Shown here piece after piece: positions 31,834-39,313 of a DNA stretch of 41,476 nt. The stretch is from a virus. The notes below the pieces were generated by a model. It did no database searches and was not told where the DNA came from. It worked only from the letters and a program-made list of their open reading frames with translations. The stretch spans positions 1-41,476 of IMG/VR virus record IMGVR_UViG_3300012988_000022; one strand, given 5' to 3'. Each line of letters opens with the position of its first letter. Within the stretch, counting starts at the first letter, position 1. A program made the translations under genes and the position numbers.

Positions 31834-31869
31834 GGGCTGTTTGACTTCATGTCAGCAGTCCTTTTTTTT
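31834..31869 (+). terminator. intrinsic terminator with extended stem
   Basis: GGGCTG (31834-31839) pairs with CAGTCC (31856-31861) with one G-U pair, and TGAC (31842-31845) pairs with GTCA (31851-31854) inside. Eight Ts follow (31862-31869). It ends the one-gene unit at 31515-31802. Confidence 0.88.
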
Positions 31870-31928
31870 ACACATAATTTCCACAGGTATAAAAGTTTAC
31901 AGATTGTTGAAAAATATTGTGCCATACG

Positions 31929-31960
31929 TTTGGTTTACACAGGGTGACCATATAATTTTA
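31929..31960 (+). promoter_or_regulatory. promoter candidate for the replication region
   Basis: TTTG (31929-31932), a 20-base spacer, then TAATTTTA (31953-31960) fits the Bacteroidota pattern with one mismatch in the -7 element. It lies between a terminator and the structured leader of the replication gene, where a promoter is needed. Confidence 0.6.
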
Positions 31961-31975
31961 CAATCACATTAATAC

Positions 31976-32060
31976 GGCTGCCGACACAGTCAAATGTAAA
32001 AGCATCAAAGAACCTTCGGGTGGGAGTAGCTGTCGGGCGAAACCAAACGAGGGTTTTTTT
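31976..32060 (+). promoter_or_regulatory. structured 5' leader with a terminator-like end
   Basis: CCGACA (31981-31986) pairs with TGTCGG (32031-32036), enclosing a cUUCGg tetraloop hairpin ACC-TTCG-GGT (32012-32021). An alternative pairing, GGCTG (31976-31980) with CAGTC (31987-31991), would exclude the long stem. AAACC (32040-32044) with GGTTT (32052-32056) and a T-run to 32060 make a weak terminator just before the start codon at 32072. The arrangement suggests attenuation or a riboswitch-like control. No known riboswitch class was recognised. The gene-free stretch 31803-32071 (269 bases) holds only this leader, the terminator and the promoter candidate. Confidence 0.55.
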
Positions 32061-32071
32061 ATTTTACGTCT

Positions 32072-32749
32072 ATGCCAAAACGCTTTACCGACACAGAGAA
32101 ATGGAAGAAGCCCTTTATAAGGGGCTTAGATGGGGCTTACAAACTGCTTTGGATGTATATCCTAGACGATTGTGACCACGCTGGTATTTGGCAGGTAGAC
32201 TTTGAAGTAGCTCGAATTCGAACTGGGGAACCTGGATTGGATTACGAAAAAGCAAAGGCAATTTTTGGTGATAGAATTGTAGCTATTGATAAATTCAAAT
32301 GGTTTGTGCCCGATTTTATTTCTTTTCAGTATGGTGAATTGAAGGACTCAAACCGGATGCATGTATCTGTAATTTCAATTTTAAATAAACATAACCTACA
32401 TAAACCAAAGGGGCATACAAGCCCCTTACAAGGGGCCAAGGATAAGGAACAAGATAAGGATAAGGTTATGGAACAAGTAAAGGAAAAGGAATCGCGATTT
32501 GAAGAAAATTGGAATCTTGCCTTTGATTCAATGACTTTAGAATCATACAAGATGAATTACCGATTTTTAAACCTAACAGAGGAACTTTCTCATTTCAAGC
32601 TAAAATGTGACGCTGATCCGGAAGACTATCACCAGAGGGATTGCAGCGGCCTCAGACAGGCCTTTCTTTACCAGTTGAAGAACGGTAAGCAAAAAGTAGA
32701 TAAATTGAACGGTAAACCAGTAGAACGATTTAACCTAGATGGAATATGA
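32072..32749 (+). CDS. replication protein (replisome organiser-like)
   Basis: A 225-residue protein. The N-terminal domain, KRFTDTEKWKKPFIRGLDGA then YKLLWMYILDDCDHAGIW, resembles the start of phage replication proteins that recruit the host helicase. A Lys/Glu-rich linker near 125-145 joins it to a C-terminal part that may hold the helicase- or loader-contact region. It heads the second rightward operon, behind a structured leader. No helicase or polymerase gene is seen, which agrees with recruitment of host enzymes. The stop overlaps the next start as ATGA. Confidence 0.72.
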   Translation: MPKRFTDTEKWKKPFIRGLDGAYKLLWMYILDDCDHAGIWQVDFEVARIRTGEPGLDYEKAKAIFGDRIVAIDKFKWFVPDFISFQYGELKDSNRMHVSVISILNKHNLHKPKGHTSPLQGAKDKEQDKDKVMEQVKEKESRFEENWNLAFDSMTLESYKMNYRFLNLTEELSHFKLKCDADPEDYHQRDCSGLRQAFLYQLKNGKQKVDKLNGKPVERFNLDGI

Positions 32750-33363
32750 CACTACAAGAAGCAAAAGAGATAAGGGCAAAACAGTTAAAGTATAAAGACT
32801 GGGAACATTTATTTAATTCCCAATCTAAAGATGGATTAGAAACTACTTTTGGAGAAGTTATAAAAATATATACTGAATCTCTACAAATAGAAGATATTAA
32901 CAAACCAATATTAGACGCTTGCTGTGGTAGTAAAATGTTTTGGTTTGATAAAGAAAACCCTAAAGTTTTATTTGCTGATATAAGATCTGAGGTATATACG
33001 CTTTGTGACGGTAGACCATTAGTTGTGAAACCTGATCAAATTCATGATTTTAGAAAAATGCCATACCCTGATAATTCATTTAAAATGGTAGTATTAGATC
33101 CACCGCATATGAAAAAATTAGGGAAGGATACATGGATGGCGCAAAAATATGGTGTTCTTCTTCCTACTTGGGAAGATGATATTCGCGCGGGTATGGACGA
33201 ATGTATGAGAGTTTTACAACCACACGGCACTTTGATATTTAAATGGAACGAGGCACAGATAACTTTGAATAAAGTATTAAGCGTTATCAATCATAAGCCT
33301 TTATTCGGTCATGTCACAGGTAAACATGGTAGAACTATTTGGTTAGCATTTATGAAATTTTGA
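32746..33363 (+). CDS. class I SAM methyltransferase with DPPH motif (DNA-methylase-like)
   Basis: A 205-residue enzyme. ILDACCGSKMFWFDK near 54-68 has the SAM-binding place, and VVLDPPHMKKLGKD near 115-128 carries DPPH, a variant of the DPPY/NPPY motif of N6-adenine and N4-cytosine methylases. VLQPHGTLIFKW is the following strand. The DPPH form is frequent in phage methylases of this size. No restriction partner is present, so it may protect phage DNA or regulate its replication. Target base not determined. Confidence 0.82.
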   Translation: MTLQEAKEIRAKQLKYKDWEHLFNSQSKDGLETTFGEVIKIYTESLQIEDINKPILDACCGSKMFWFDKENPKVLFADIRSEVYTLCDGRPLVVKPDQIHDFRKMPYPDNSFKMVVLDPPHMKKLGKDTWMAQKYGVLLPTWEDDIRAGMDECMRVLQPHGTLIFKWNEAQITLNKVLSVINHKPLFGHVTGKHGRTIWLAFMKF

Positions 33364-33369
33364 TTTTTT

Positions 33370-33951
33370 ATGAGAGAATTCTTTAAACAGGAGCTAAAGA
33401 CCTTAAAGGCAAAGACAGGTCTTAACCAATACGAGAACATAGGAGCCATGCCGGACGCTCAGTTTCAGTTTAAGATCCTTCTGGACTCAATGGAACTGGC
33501 CTGCGCAGAATTTTCATACATACCAGACAATGACAAGCAGCGGATAATCAGGGAACAGATATTACGTGACCAGGATTTCACAGGCTTAAACTCTCGAGTA
33601 ATATGGAAATGGCTCAACCTAAACAAAGACCACTATTGGGCTGTGAAAGTTGCCAAAGAGGAACCCACGGCATTTGAACCATGCCCTCCTGAGAAGGTAG
33701 ACTTTTACGCAAAGCAGCTACTCGAAAACATAGCCAAGATAGGCAATGTAACCACGCCACAGCCACGGGAGGAGAGGTATGGACAAACAGTATCGGTAGG
33801 AATAAAAGTGTCTACAAGCGAACAGGAATTAGCCGAAAAGGAATTACACCGGAGATATCTTTTAGAAAATTATGAACCTAACACAGGGCATAAAAAAGAT
33901 TGCTGGATGGAAGAAAATGAATGGAGGGAATTAATAAATGGAGATTTATGA
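33370..33951 (+). CDS. hypothetical protein, replication region
   Basis: A 193-residue, mostly helical protein with QYENIGAMPDAQFQFKILLD near 20-39 and a Lys/Glu-rich C-terminus (EQELAEKELHRRYLLENYEP). No family is recognised. Its place after the replication protein and methylase suggests a part in DNA metabolism, such as a loader, but no ATPase motif is seen. The stop overlaps the next ATG as ATGA. Confidence 0.74.
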   Translation: MREFFKQELKTLKAKTGLNQYENIGAMPDAQFQFKILLDSMELACAEFSYIPDNDKQRIIREQILRDQDFTGLNSRVIWKWLNLNKDHYWAVKVAKEEPTAFEPCPPEKVDFYAKQLLENIAKIGNVTTPQPREERYGQTVSVGIKVSTSEQELAEKELHRRYLLENYEPNTGHKKDCWMEENEWRELINGDL

Positions 33952-34127
33952 GCAAGCCTAAAGGATGTAAGAACGGATTCAAAGGGGATGAAGTAAAGAC
34001 TTTTGAGGGAGGCATTTTCTATTTGAACAATTACTATTTCATCAAAAAGGAAAAGCCAAAAAAGGTAGTACAACAGTCATTTAGTACCTTCACTGAGGAT
34101 ATGTATTTTGGCCCGTTACATGGATAA
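33948..34127 (+). CDS. small protein with C-terminal FTEDMYFG motif
   Basis: A 59-residue protein. The start at 33948 is chosen because it overlaps the upstream stop as ATGA. It is Lys-rich, and near its end is QQSFSTFTEDMYFG, very close to NQSYSCFTEEMYLG in the product of 35280-35633. The shared motif suggests a common peptide used for the same binding or processing event. Function unknown. Confidence 0.68.
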   Translation: MSKPKGCKNGFKGDEVKTFEGGIFYLNNYYFIKKEKPKKVVQQSFSTFTEDMYFGPLHG

Positions 34128-34153
34128 AGGAACTGGATTAAAAGGAAAGACAT

Positions 34154-34540
34154 ATGATTAGACACATGAGCGTAAACATTGCTGGACTTCTTAGAAATAC
34201 CGGCAAGAAATCAATGAAGGGATTTTTTACCAAAGAAGATGGCAATCCATGTTCTGATCAGGAAGCCAGAATTTACATAGCAGAATGCCAAAATAAAGGA
34301 TGGAAACTAATACCCATGTCAGATAAATGTGAAGGATTTGACCCATTTGGTAGTGGATGCCCAGGACACGAAACAGAAAATGAACTTATAGTGATTGCTG
34401 AAAACGATCCTGATGACGAAAAAGCAAAGATGGCTATGAAAAAATTACGAGAACAATTTGATTCCACATATGGATGGTGCAACGACTGTGACGGCTTGGT
34501 ATGTAAGGAAAAAGATTGTTGCAAAAACACCAGTTTTTGA
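34154..34540 (+). CDS. Cys-rich hypothetical protein
   Basis: A 128-residue protein. It has an N-terminal NIAGLLRNTGKKSMKGFFTK, a central KLIPMSDKCEGFDPFGSGCP, and a Cys-rich end (WCNDCDGLVCKEKDCC) that could bind zinc. An alternative start is the Met at 34169. No function is known to me; the N-terminal pattern is one I associate with Bacteroidota phages. Confidence 0.68.
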   Translation: MIRHMSVNIAGLLRNTGKKSMKGFFTKEDGNPCSDQEARIYIAECQNKGWKLIPMSDKCEGFDPFGSGCPGHETENELIVIAENDPDDEKAKMAMKKLREQFDSTYGWCNDCDGLVCKEKDCCKNTSF

Positions 34541-34814
34541 CCCGATAAAGAAGCATGAAAATATTTTTGGTGGAAGGCTTGACTTTCAAAATGAAACAGT
34601 TACATTTACATCAGATTTCAAAATGAAAGGAAAAATGGAAAAGTTTAAAGTAATATCTAAAAAAGATCAGGGAGTTTATAAAAAGGGTGAATTGATAAGA
34701 ACGTTCACTACTTCTAATGTTGCCGAGTATTTCGGATTTCCTAAAAATTACAATCTAAATATTTCAGATATTTCTAGTGATGGAAACAACAGAGTCATTA
34801 TCGAAAAGGCTTAA
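34488..34814 (+). CDS. hypothetical protein, start uncertain
   Basis: An open frame of about 108 codons from a GTG at 34488; it can also start at 34458 (ATG, overlapping the upstream gene by 83 bases) or at 34623 (ATG, 63 residues). The C-terminal part, EKFKVISKKDQGVYKKGEL onward, looks like real protein and has beta-strand character. The function is unknown. The stop lies inside the beginning of the next gene. Confidence 0.52.
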   Translation: MTAWYVRKKIVAKTPVFDPIKKHENIFGGRLDFQNETVTFTSDFKMKGKMEKFKVISKKDQGVYKKGELIRTFTTSNVAEYFGFPKNYNLNISDISSDGNNRVIIEKA

Positions 34815-35013
34815 TCGGGTTGAGAAACAACTAGAAAAGGTAAGAGGTTGCAGTCCAATAACTCATGGATGGCAGACTCAGAAACTTGCTAAAGCTCAAA
34901 GGAAATGGGATGAATTAGCAAAGTTGAAAAATGAACTACTGGAAAAATTGTATAGTCATCCTGATTATGAAGATGGCATGCGAAAAGCAGAAAAAGAAAC
35001 TATAATTGATTAG
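34780..35013 (+). CDS. small coiled-coil protein
   Basis: A 77-residue, almost entirely helical protein with heptad-like Leu spacing (LNRVEKQLEKV, then WDELAKLKNELLEKL). GTG at 34777 is an alternative start. It probably forms a dimer or binds other proteins. Unknown function. Confidence 0.66.
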   Translation: METTESLSKRLNRVEKQLEKVRGCSPITHGWQTQKLAKAQRKWDELAKLKNELLEKLYSHPDYEDGMRKAEKETIID

Positions 35014-35017
35014 AAAA

Positions 35018-35152
35018 ATGGAGTCACCAAATTTTGGCCCTTCATGGGTTTATAAAGTAATTATGTTTTTATCTGTAGCAGGATTAATCTGTATAATTTT
35101 CTTAATTGTGAAGTGCCTAATTTGGATGTTGGAACATATTCATATCTCATGA
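35018..35152 (+). CDS. 44-residue single-pass membrane protein
   Basis: A small gene starting MESPNFGPSWVYKVIM. It has one hydrophobic helix (about 13-37, with VAGLICIIFLIV). It starts four bases after the upstream stop, and its own stop overlaps the next ATG as ATGA. Function unknown. Confidence 0.58.
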   Translation: MESPNFGPSWVYKVIMFLSVAGLICIIFLIVKCLIWMLEHIHIS

Positions 35153-35283
35153 AAAAGAAGCGAACTAAGCCAAAAGGATCAGGCCGTAAGAAAGGCCTTC
35201 CTTCTAAGGTGATTAGAATACCAAACGAACACATTAAAGAAGTTGAACAGTTAATCGACCGTACTAAAACAAAAGACAAATGA
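35149..35283 (+). CDS. 44-residue ribbon-helix-helix-like protein
   Basis: A basic mini-protein: MKKKRTKPKGSGRKKGLPSK followed by VIRIPNEHIKEVEQLIDRT. The strand VIRIP and a following helix resemble the half of a CopG/Arc-like ribbon-helix-helix DNA-binding protein; a second helix is short or missing. ATGA overlaps on both sides support it as a gene. A regulatory role is inferred. Confidence 0.58.
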   Translation: MKKKRTKPKGSGRKKGLPSKVIRIPNEHIKEVEQLIDRTKTKDK

Positions 35284-35633
35284 CAAAGAGCCGTATAGCC
35301 AGACGCATTTACGAAGAGACTCCAAAGGAGACTAAGGACATGGTACGGCTATACGGTAAATACATGGTTGAGCGTGAAAAGAAATCATTGAATCAGTCTT
35401 ACTCCTGCTTTACTGAGGAGATGTATTTAGGTAAAAATATACCGTCCAGTTCGGGAGGCGGTTTTTGGGAAACTGTCAATGACTCGCGGATTAGCCTAAA
35501 TGAGGTAAATGTCATTGGAAACAACAGGATTACCGAAAGCGAGGAATACCTGGGATTGCGAAATGAGATCAGTAGCAATCGAGAAGCCTCCCATCTTTTA
35601 ATTTTTCAGAGCAGCATTAACCCAAAGAAATGA
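35280..35633 (+). CDS. hypothetical protein with FTEEMYLG motif
   Basis: A 117-residue protein. Its N-terminal half is basic and helical, with NQSYSCFTEEMYLG near 39-52, a near copy of the motif at the end of the 33948-34127 product. A Ser/Gly-rich stretch follows (PSSSGGG). No family is recognised. Overlaps on both sides (ATGA) place it inside a densely packed operon. Confidence 0.68.
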   Translation: MTKSRIARRIYEETPKETKDMVRLYGKYMVEREKKSLNQSYSCFTEEMYLGKNIPSSSGGGFWETVNDSRISLNEVNVIGNNRITESEEYLGLRNEISSNREASHLLIFQSSINPKK

Positions 35634-35908
35634 AAACAGTTTATAAGTATCCAATTCAAATTAAGGATGAACAATGGATAGCAATTCCGGGCGGAGAAAT
35701 ATTGACCGTTGGCGTACAGCGTGGAGAACCATTCATTTGGGCTAAAGTAAAACCATCAATCCAAAGTGATAATCGTAAATTTAGATTAGTGGGCACAGGA
35801 CATCCAATTGACGAAAAGGAAACATTAGTCTACATAGGAACATTTCAACTTAGTGAATATGGTGATTTAGTTTTTCATTTATTCGAGGTTGATTTAAAAC
35901 CTTTCTGA
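35630..35908 (+). CDS. hypothetical beta-rich protein (DUF7352-like pattern)
   Basis: A 92-residue protein starting MKTVYKYPIQIKDEQW. It has a pattern known from many phage and bacterial small proteins: IPGGEILTVGVQRGEPFIWA, then a C-terminal YIGTFQLSEYGDLVFHLFEV. The family label is from memory, and the function is not known. The stop and the next start share one base (TGATG). Confidence 0.72.
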   Translation: MKTVYKYPIQIKDEQWIAIPGGEILTVGVQRGEPFIWAKVKPSIQSDNRKFRLVGTGHPIDEKETLVYIGTFQLSEYGDLVFHLFEVDLKPF

Positions 35909-36297
35909 TGAATCCTTTTTGCTCAATAGATGGATGTAACAATTTTTCGTTCATAAACGGGCTATGTTATTCTCATGACAAAGAGAAGAAACGAGAAGAG
36001 AAGGCAAAGCTAAATGTGAAGAAAGTTTACGTTATTCCTAAGCGTAGCGATAAGAAGAAAAAGGCGGATAGTGAGTACACGAAGTTACGGAAAGAGTTTT
36101 TGCAAGAATACCCTCTTTGCCAGTGTTCATTAAACGGGCCCTGCAATCAGAAGTCAGAAACTATACACCACACTAGCCTGAGCGCAAAGAACTATTTGAA
36201 TACAGAAACTTGGATGGCATTAAGTTTGGAGCATCACATTATAATTGAAAACCTAGGCGCAGAGTTTAGAAGATCGAAAGGACTACTTAAAGATTAG
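35908..36297 (+). CDS. HNH-like nuclease, NinG-like pattern
   Basis: A 129-residue zinc-binding protein. It has an N-terminal zinc-finger-like part (C4, C10, C20, H23), a basic linker, then LRKEFLQEYPLCQC, a Cys pair region and ETIHHTSLSAKNYL, ending LSLEHHIIIEN. Paired Cys and conserved His spacing match recombination nucleases of the NinG or HNH type, which act on branched DNA during phage recombination. The call is moderate because one core motif is atypical. Confidence 0.6.
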   Translation: MNPFCSIDGCNNFSFINGLCYSHDKEKKREEKAKLNVKKVYVIPKRSDKKKKADSEYTKLRKEFLQEYPLCQCSLNGPCNQKSETIHHTSLSAKNYLNTETWMALSLEHHIIIENLGAEFRRSKGLLKD

Positions 36298-36301
36298 AGA
36301 T

Positions 36302-36520
36302 ATGAAACTTTCAAGAGTAATAAAAGAGCATAATTCAAAATGCTTTATGAAGGGAAGAGATAACCCTTGGAGCGGAATTATTGAGAAAGATTTTTATGGA
36401 ACTTTTGCAGCGAATCCAAAAGGCAAAAGCACTCACCATAAATGGTATGCTATTTCGTGCAATGATCCTAATTGTCCTGCATTGAAAGCCGTTCACTCAA
36501 AGGTTTTAAAAGAAGCATAG
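36302..36520 (+). CDS. hypothetical protein
   Basis: A 72-residue basic protein (MKLSRVIKEHNSKCFMKG) with a CNDPNCPA turn near 53-60 that may bind metal. No family is recognised. It lies between two zinc-site proteins in the same operon. Confidence 0.68.
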   Translation: MKLSRVIKEHNSKCFMKGRDNPWSGIIEKDFYGTFAANPKGKSTHHKWYAISCNDPNCPALKAVHSKVLKEA

Positions 36521-36525
36521 TTTTT

Positions 36526-36771
36526 ATGACAGACAGCAGCGCACAGGGAAGCAAATGCAAAGAATGTCAGAAAGAATTTACTTCTTGGAACCGAGTGATA
36601 ACTTGCCCGAATGGCTGTGACGATGGTATTTATGAATCAGATCGTGACTACGGTATTGTTCAGACTACCTGTCATGGATGCAAAGGAATGGGTGAAATTA
36701 CTATAACCGAAACAGATTTTTGCTCGGAGGATTGTATTGAAGAACACATTTATAAAAACTCAGATTATTAG
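36526..36771 (+). CDS. zinc-finger protein with multiple CxxC motifs
   Basis: An 81-residue protein with CKECQKEF near 11-18, CPNGC near 27-31, CHGCKGMG near 49-56 and CSEDC near 67-71. The middle part resembles the DnaJ-type zinc ribbon (CxxCxGxG). It is probably a nucleic-acid or protein-binding adaptor. The start at 36526 is chosen because an upstream frame from 36472 overlaps the preceding gene. Confidence 0.68.
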   Translation: MTDSSAQGSKCKECQKEFTSWNRVITCPNGCDDGIYESDRDYGIVQTTCHGCKGMGEITITETDFCSEDCIEEHIYKNSDY

Positions 36772-36773
36772 TC

Positions 36774-37316
36774 ATGGAAAGTAAAGAGCAGGGTAAACAG
36801 GGGGAACAAATGCTAGAGGCAATGGATCATGTTGCCAAAGTAAACGGCTGGGATACATGGAAAGAATTGGTTAAATGGCATCAAGAAAGTGGATTAGGTC
36901 ACGAAGTTCACGAAGACTATGTAAAAGAGGTTGCGGAATCTTACGCCTCCCTGAGAGTATCGGAAGCAGTAGATGCGAAGGATAAAGAGATTGCCGAACT
37001 GAAAGAAGCAATTAATACTTTCGATAATGATTTAGGAGATGCATTAAAGGATAGAGATTTCTTCTTCAATAAATCAGAAGAATTTCGAGCCCAGTTAGAG
37101 CAAGCGAAGAATGAGGCGTGGGGAAAGGCTTGTGAAGAAACATTGATTTCTTTAGAAAGGTCAATTTTATCAGTACCGACAATTAATCCAGCAGCAGACA
37201 GAGCATTGAAAATTTTGGCAAATAATCTTAAAACTTTTCCTAGACCTGAATATATTGGTTCGGGTTCTGTATCTGTAAGCACTGAGAAGGAGGAACAGCA
37301 TACTAAAAATCGATAA
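36774..37316 (+). CDS. coiled-coil hypothetical protein
   Basis: A 180-residue acidic protein with a long coiled coil near 60-125 (KDKEIAELKEAINTFDNDLG onward) and a Ser/Lys-rich end. It probably forms dimers or trimers. No family is recognised. Confidence 0.72.
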   Translation: MESKEQGKQGEQMLEAMDHVAKVNGWDTWKELVKWHQESGLGHEVHEDYVKEVAESYASLRVSEAVDAKDKEIAELKEAINTFDNDLGDALKDRDFFFNKSEEFRAQLEQAKNEAWGKACEETLISLERSILSVPTINPAADRALKILANNLKTFPRPEYIGSGSVSVSTEKEEQHTKNR

Positions 37317-37329
37317 AATCAAAATAAAA

Positions 37330-37632
37330 ATGGAGATTCAATTTGCAACTAGAGAGACAAGAATGGTCACTACTTTTAAACAAGTAACGTATGAAGAGTT
37401 TGCGATAATTATTGAAAAGTATAAACCAAGAGAAATATGCAATTCTCAGTGGTCAGCAAAAATTCCGTTCATTGTAATTACCGAGTACATCGAATCAGAT
37501 AAAATGATGTTGTATTGTAATGCGGAGGCCTCCAAAAATCATACCATAAAGACATATTACGAATTATTTGATTTTATGAAATATCAAGGATTATCGGACT
37601 GTTTTTTTGTTGTCGATGAAGATAAAATTTAA
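37330..37632 (+). CDS. hypothetical protein
   Basis: A 100-residue mixed alpha/beta protein starting MEIQFATRETRMVTTFK. It has a strand-rich centre (IPFIVITEYIESDKMMLY) and a C-terminal helix. No motif is recognised. Confidence 0.68.
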   Translation: MEIQFATRETRMVTTFKQVTYEEFAIIIEKYKPREICNSQWSAKIPFIVITEYIESDKMMLYCNAEASKNHTIKTYYELFDFMKYQGLSDCFFVVDEDKI

Positions 37633-37665
37633 CATTGTAATCTAAAGGACTAAACCATAAACACC

Positions 37666-37896
37666 GTGAACCACAGAATTAAAATCCAGCAAGCCCGAGG
37701 TATTCCTTTCAACCAGGTAATGCTAAAGTTTTTCGGCTATCTTACATTATTTGGAATAACAGGAGCCGCGATTATCGCAGTTTTGGCCAATTACGAAGAG
37801 ATAGATAAAGACGTTTGGATGGCTTTTGACATCATAGGTTTCTTATCTTTGGTTAGTTTTTCAGCGTGGCGGGTTAGTAAAATGGTAAGGAAATGA
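37666..37896 (+). CDS. two-helix membrane protein
   Basis: A 76-residue protein from a GTG start, with two transmembrane helices near 20-42 (FGYLTLFGITGAAIIAVLAN) and 52-70 (MAFDIIGFLSLVSFSAW). The Lys/Arg distribution would place both ends in the cytoplasm. Unknown role. The stop overlaps the next start as ATGA. Confidence 0.65.
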   Translation: MNHRIKIQQARGIPFNQVMLKFFGYLTLFGITGAAIIAVLANYEEIDKDVWMAFDIIGFLSLVSFSAWRVSKMVRK

Positions 37897-38171
37897 GAAA
37901 GCCAGAGATAGAATCAATAGTCCTCACCGAAGATGAAATGAGCGCAGCCATTTACGAAGGCAAGGTAAAGAAGCATTTCCACCAAAAGGCGATTGGCAAC
38001 GGTGTTAAGTGGGATACAGAGCATCCGGACTTTGGACAGACAGTTAAAGAAAAGAAATATCGCAGACCAAGGCAGAACGACTTTAAAAAGCCAGATGGAT
38101 TTGATAAGTTTTTAGACCACATGAAAACAGTACATGAAGCAAATGGGTTTAGGAAAATCGACACGCTTTGA
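37893..38171 (+). CDS. hypothetical basic protein
   Basis: A 92-residue protein with an acidic N-terminal segment (IVLTEDEMSAAIYEGKVKKH) and a basic end (KKYRRPRQNDFKKPDGFD). No family is recognised. Its end overlaps the next gene by 38 bases. Confidence 0.64.
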   Translation: MRKPEIESIVLTEDEMSAAIYEGKVKKHFHQKAIGNGVKWDTEHPDFGQTVKEKKYRRPRQNDFKKPDGFDKFLDHMKTVHEANGFRKIDTL

Positions 38172-38349
38172 TGGTGAAGGATTGCCACCACAGAGCAAAA
38201 GAAAGAGCAAATCAAGCACTAACGATGCCTGCGGACAACATCCTTACATGAGAAATGACTTTTGGAAACAGGCCAGAAATCAATTTTGGCTAAGGAGTAT
38301 TTACAGCGAAGAATCGAGAGAATATTTATCAACACATATTACCGTTTAA
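38134..38349 (+). CDS. small hypothetical protein
   Basis: A 71-residue basic protein (MKQMGLGKSTRFDGEGLPPQ), with a helical, Trp- and Arg-rich second half. An alternative start is the Met at 38143. No family is recognised. The larger overlap with the upstream gene makes the start uncertain. Confidence 0.56.
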   Translation: MKQMGLGKSTRFDGEGLPPQSKRKSKSSTNDACGQHPYMRNDFWKQARNQFWLRSIYSEESREYLSTHITV

Positions 38350-38352
38350 ACC

Positions 38353-38538
38353 ATGACAAAACCGCACGAAGAATTGGAAGCCCAATTAAAGGAACTATTA
38401 GCCAAAAGCGAGGCATTGAGGCAGCAGAGCTTTAAAATGAAGATCCAGGCTAAGATCATCGACAAGCAGATCAAGACCATAACGGATGGGATCGCAGAGT
38501 TGAAACAGTTGGATGGTGAGTCTAAAATACCGGCATGA
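38353..38538 (+). CDS. short coiled-coil protein
   Basis: A 61-residue helical protein with Leu/Glu/Lys heptads (HEELEAQLKELLAKSEALRQ). It is typical of small phage coiled coils. ATGA overlap with the following gene. Function unknown. Confidence 0.64.
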   Translation: MTKPHEELEAQLKELLAKSEALRQQSFKMKIQAKIIDKQIKTITDGIAELKQLDGESKIPA

Positions 38539-38723
38539 TGGCAACCAAAAGTAAAAATCTAATCGAGGTGCCTTACAATCATCCAAAATTACCAATAGGA
38601 AGATTTATTCCAAATAAGCGAGTATTCACATTGGCTGAATTGATTTTAGGCATCATATTATCCTTAATAATCGGCTTTTTAGCAGGTTTTTTGCCTCACT
38701 GGTTAATACACTTTTGGTTATGA
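38535..38723 (+). CDS. single-pass membrane protein before the deacetylase gene
   Basis: A 62-residue protein with one strong transmembrane helix near 35-58 (LAELILGIILSLIIGFLAGF). The stop overlaps the deacetylase ATG as ATGA. The tight coupling hints that it may anchor or assist the downstream sugar-modifying enzymes at the membrane. That is inference. Confidence 0.64.
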   Translation: MMATKSKNLIEVPYNHPKLPIGRFIPNKRVFTLAELILGIILSLIIGFLAGFLPHWLIHFWL

Positions 38724-39313
38724 AATATCTCTTCATAGGTGCCCACGCTGACGACATAGAGCTTTGCGCAGGCGGAACAGTGGCGAAATTGATCGAACAA
38801 GGGCATAAGGTAAGATCATATACGCTATCAAATTGCCTGAGTAATGAAATATCAATTGAATGGGAGAACGCAAAAGGTATATTGGGATTAAATGGATCAA
38901 TCGATTATTTGGCGAACCGGACATTTGATGAACGCAGACAGGATATTTTGCATAGGTTAATAGAGATCAATAGGTTCAACGCTGATTACGTCTTTACCCA
39001 TTCAGTACATGATAACCACCAAGATCATAAAGTAGTTGCCGAGGAATCAATCAGGGCTTTCAAATACAATAACAATCTACTAACCTATATAGCCCCGTGG
39101 AATCAAACAGGATCACAGCACATCGATAACTATTTCGTGGAGCTTGAAGCAAAGCACATGGAATTGAAAATAGCGGCTTGCCGGTGCTACGAAAGCCAAA
39201 AATACCGTCCCTACATGAAAGAATCTTTTTTATGGGCTCAGGCGCGAACAACAGGCATTAAATGCCAATCGGAATACGCAGAATCATTTCAGGTTTTAAA
39301 GATGAAAGCATGA
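38720..39313 (+). CDS. PIG-L / LmbE-type N-deacetylase
   Basis: A 197-residue zinc-dependent deacetylase. The signature AHADDIELCAGGT at 8-20 supplies zinc ligands (His9, Asp12), and near 95-105 the third ligand site HDNHQDHK is present. The family removes acetyl groups from N-acetylglucosamine-type sugars. The start at 38720 makes an ATGA overlap with the membrane mini-gene; an upstream TTG exists. A small membrane protein and an LpxD-like acyltransferase follow, so the chain remove-acetyl then add-acyl is plausible. Confidence 0.9.
   Translation: MKYLFIGAHADDIELCAGGTVAKLIEQGHKVRSYTLSNCLSNEISIEWENAKGILGLNGSIDYLANRTFDERRQDILHRLIEINRFNADYVFTHSVHDNHQDHKVVAEESIRAFKYNNNLLTYIAPWNQTGSQHIDNYFVELEAKHMELKIAACRCYESQKYRPYMKESFLWAQARTTGIKCQSEYAESFQVLKMKA

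Noticed and set aside
32021-32031. GGGAGTAGC resemblance to the yybP-ykoY (Mn) riboswitch
   Set aside because: Only a short match; the paired elements and second conserved loop of that class are not found here.
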